From assembly GCA_002771615.1 (NCBI GenBank), contig PCSD01000075.1, forward strand, positions 1 through 22,741: a DNA stretch of 22,741 nt, read 5' to 3'. The translations under genes and the position numbers were made by a program. Below are positions 22,090 to 22,741 of this stretch, piece by piece (the first letter of the stretch is position 1; every line of letters begins with the position of its first letter). The stretch comes from Candidatus Falkowbacteria bacterium CG23_combo_of_CG06-09_8_20_14_all_49_15. Lineage in GTDB: Bacteria; Patescibacteriota; Patescibacteriia; Patescibacteriales; UM-FILTER-48-10. The notes below the pieces were generated by a model that ran no database searches, was not told where the DNA came from, and saw nothing but the letters and a program-made list of their open reading frames with translations.

Positions 22090-22633
22090 ATTTTTCCCGA
22101 AGTTTATAAACTGCCCCAGCTTTATTGGGTTGTGAGGATAATAGTCCGAATTCCCGCAAAGTAAATTCAGCCGGAGAAAAATCATTTTTTGGCAGTATTT
22201 CTTCCGAACGCCGGTCAGCCCGAGCCAAAGTGATATGCGGATGCCAGATTCTTTTGTCAATATTAAGTCCGGCCCTGCTTAATTTTTCTTCCATCGCCAA
22301 TTGAAAGTCCAAGGCGCTTTTGCCGGAAATTTGCCGGACAGACAGGAAAAGGACGCGGAAATTATTTTTTGCGGAAAAACCGCCAAATTCGTCGGCTGAA
22401 AAAGTCATTGGGCCGTATTTTCCCGATATACTATTAAATACTTTTCCAATCTCTTCTCTTTCCGGTTCCCCGGCTAGACCGAAAAATATCAAAGTCAGGT
22501 GGGCTGTGCCGGGGTCTATCCAGCGCCAATCAGGAAAAATCAACCTTTGACGGCCAATAATTTCCGCGATCCAGCTGATTGTTTGCGGTGACAGGAGAAA
22601 AGCGGCAAACAAGCGATCCGCGTTTATTTCCAT
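22079..22633 (-). CDS. thpR: RNA 2',3'-cyclic phosphodiesterase (2H superfamily, ThpR/LigT)
   Basis: A 184-residue 2H phosphoesterase with both catalytic HxTx motifs: HLTL (45-48) and HITL (133-136), about 88 residues apart as usual. The N-terminal RLFAAFLLSPQ and AHLTLIFFGL match the ThpR/LigT family, which opens 2',3'-cyclic phosphates (and can seal 2',5' links) on RNA such as tRNA halves. It is the first gene of the minus-strand operon and its end overlaps the start of the glycosyltransferase-Nudix gene. A 31-bp CTAG-type repeat lies 21 nt upstream of its start. The in-cell substrate is unknown for most members. Confidence 0.93.
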   Translation of the reverse strand: MEINADRLFAAFLLSPQTISWIAEIIGRQRLIFPDWRWIDPGTAHLTLIFFGLAGEPEREEIGKVFNSISGKYGPMTFSADEFGGFSAKNNFRVLFLSVRQISGKSALDFQLAMEEKLSRAGLNIDKRIWHPHITLARADRRSEEILPKNDFSPAEFTLREFGLLSSQPNKAGAVYKLREKYVL

Positions 22634-22654
22634 ATCAAAATTTATATAATCATA

Positions 22655-22685
22655 GGCTCTAGACTAGATACCTAGACTAGATGAT
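22655..22685. repeat. 31-bp CTAG-type repeat, copy 2 (upstream of thpR)
   Basis: CTAGACTAGAT occurs twice, at 22659-22669 and 22672-22682, again with a 13-bp period. The 31-bp element aligns without gaps to the reverse complement of 4171-4201 (25 of 31 identical) and lies in the same orientation relative to its downstream gene. On the minus strand it is followed at once by TATGATTATATAA, which could hold a -10 box for thpR. Confidence 0.8.
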
Positions 22686-22741
22686 TGATTTTTAAATATT
22701 GTTTGTAAATTTGCCATAGCTCTTTTTCGAGCATATCAGAT
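22672..22741 (-). CDS. Possible 3' end of a gene running off the window
   Basis: On the minus strand the last 70 bp are open from the window edge to a TAG at 22674-22672, encoding SDMLEKELWQIYKQYLKINHLV. The stop codon lies inside the 31-bp repeat, so the repeat would supply the end of this gene. The stretch is too short to recognise a family, and an open frame of 23 codons can arise by chance. Confidence 0.25.
   Translation of the reverse strand, partial: SDMLEKELWQIYKQYLKINHLV

Noticed and set aside
22090..22260. 57-residue N-terminal extension of the glycosyltransferase-Nudix gene
   Set aside because: It overlaps thpR in another frame; the family-like sequence begins after MSYKYYPSG, and the ATG at 22089 gives a normal 11-nt operon overlap.
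1..22741. Recoded TGA (Gly) as in Gracilibacteria/Absconditabacteria
   Set aside because: No gene needs in-frame TGA to be complete, and TGA ends the flippase and GT2 genes at family-appropriate lengths.

Overview
The window looks like chromosomal DNA from a member of the Candidate Phyla Radiation (Patescibacteria, most likely a Parcubacteria-type lineage). The evidence is a compact housekeeping gene set, a reduced L13, an RNA polymerase alpha subunit without its C-terminal domain, several divergent tRNA-related enzymes, and an almost complete lack of Shine-Dalgarno sequences. TGA is used as a stop (ends of the flippase and GT2 genes), so the TGA-to-glycine code of Gracilibacteria/Absconditabacteria is not in use. 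The lineage is inferred from gene character, not from a database match.

Layout, left to right. (1) 111-2808 (+): ribosomal protein/RNA polymerase operon rpsD-rpoA-rplQ-rplM-rpsI, closed by a strong intrinsic terminator at 2837. (2) 3046-4101 (+): a stand-alone, self-inhibited Fic AMP-transferase with its own strong promoter and operator-like repeats. (3) 4102-5381 (+): a nested palindromic control region and tgt, a queuine/preQ1 tRNA-ribosyltransferase that has lost all four zinc ligands. (4) 5498-10964 (+): a cell-surface glycan module of MOP flippase, GT4, GT2, a membrane-anchored DUF192 protein and an O-antigen ligase/polymerase-like protein. (5) 11055-16402 (+): greA-lysS-serS-ddl-ftsQ plus a 49-residue membrane ORF, mixing transcription fidelity, tRNA charging, peptidoglycan precursor synthesis and division. 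(6) 16545-17510 (+): an XerC/XerD-type recombinase, converging on a 15-bp-stem terminator. (7) 17620-19077 (-): an EnvC-like secreted coiled-coil M23 peptidase. (8) 22633-19223 (-): a tightly packed operon thpR (2H phosphoesterase), a WecG/TagA glycosyltransferase fused to a Nudix hydrolase, a 58-residue membrane ORF, and gltX.

The genes cover translation and tRNA biology (S4, L17, L13, S9, LysRS, SerRS, GluRS, TGT, ThpR), transcription (RpoA, GreA) and envelope building (Ddl, FtsQ, M23 peptidase, flippase, glycosyltransferases, ligase). There is no prophage, CRISPR array, tRNA/rRNA gene or insertion sequence that I can support.

The points most worth a second look are: an AT-hook tail on RpoA in place of the alpha-CTD; a TGT with an intact catalytic core but no zinc site; a family of CTAG-rich repeats placed just upstream of tgt and thpR in the same gene-relative orientation, including a 62-bp palindrome centred on a -10 hexamer; a near-universal T immediately before the start codon in place of a Shine-Dalgarno; and the glycosyltransferase-Nudix fusion.
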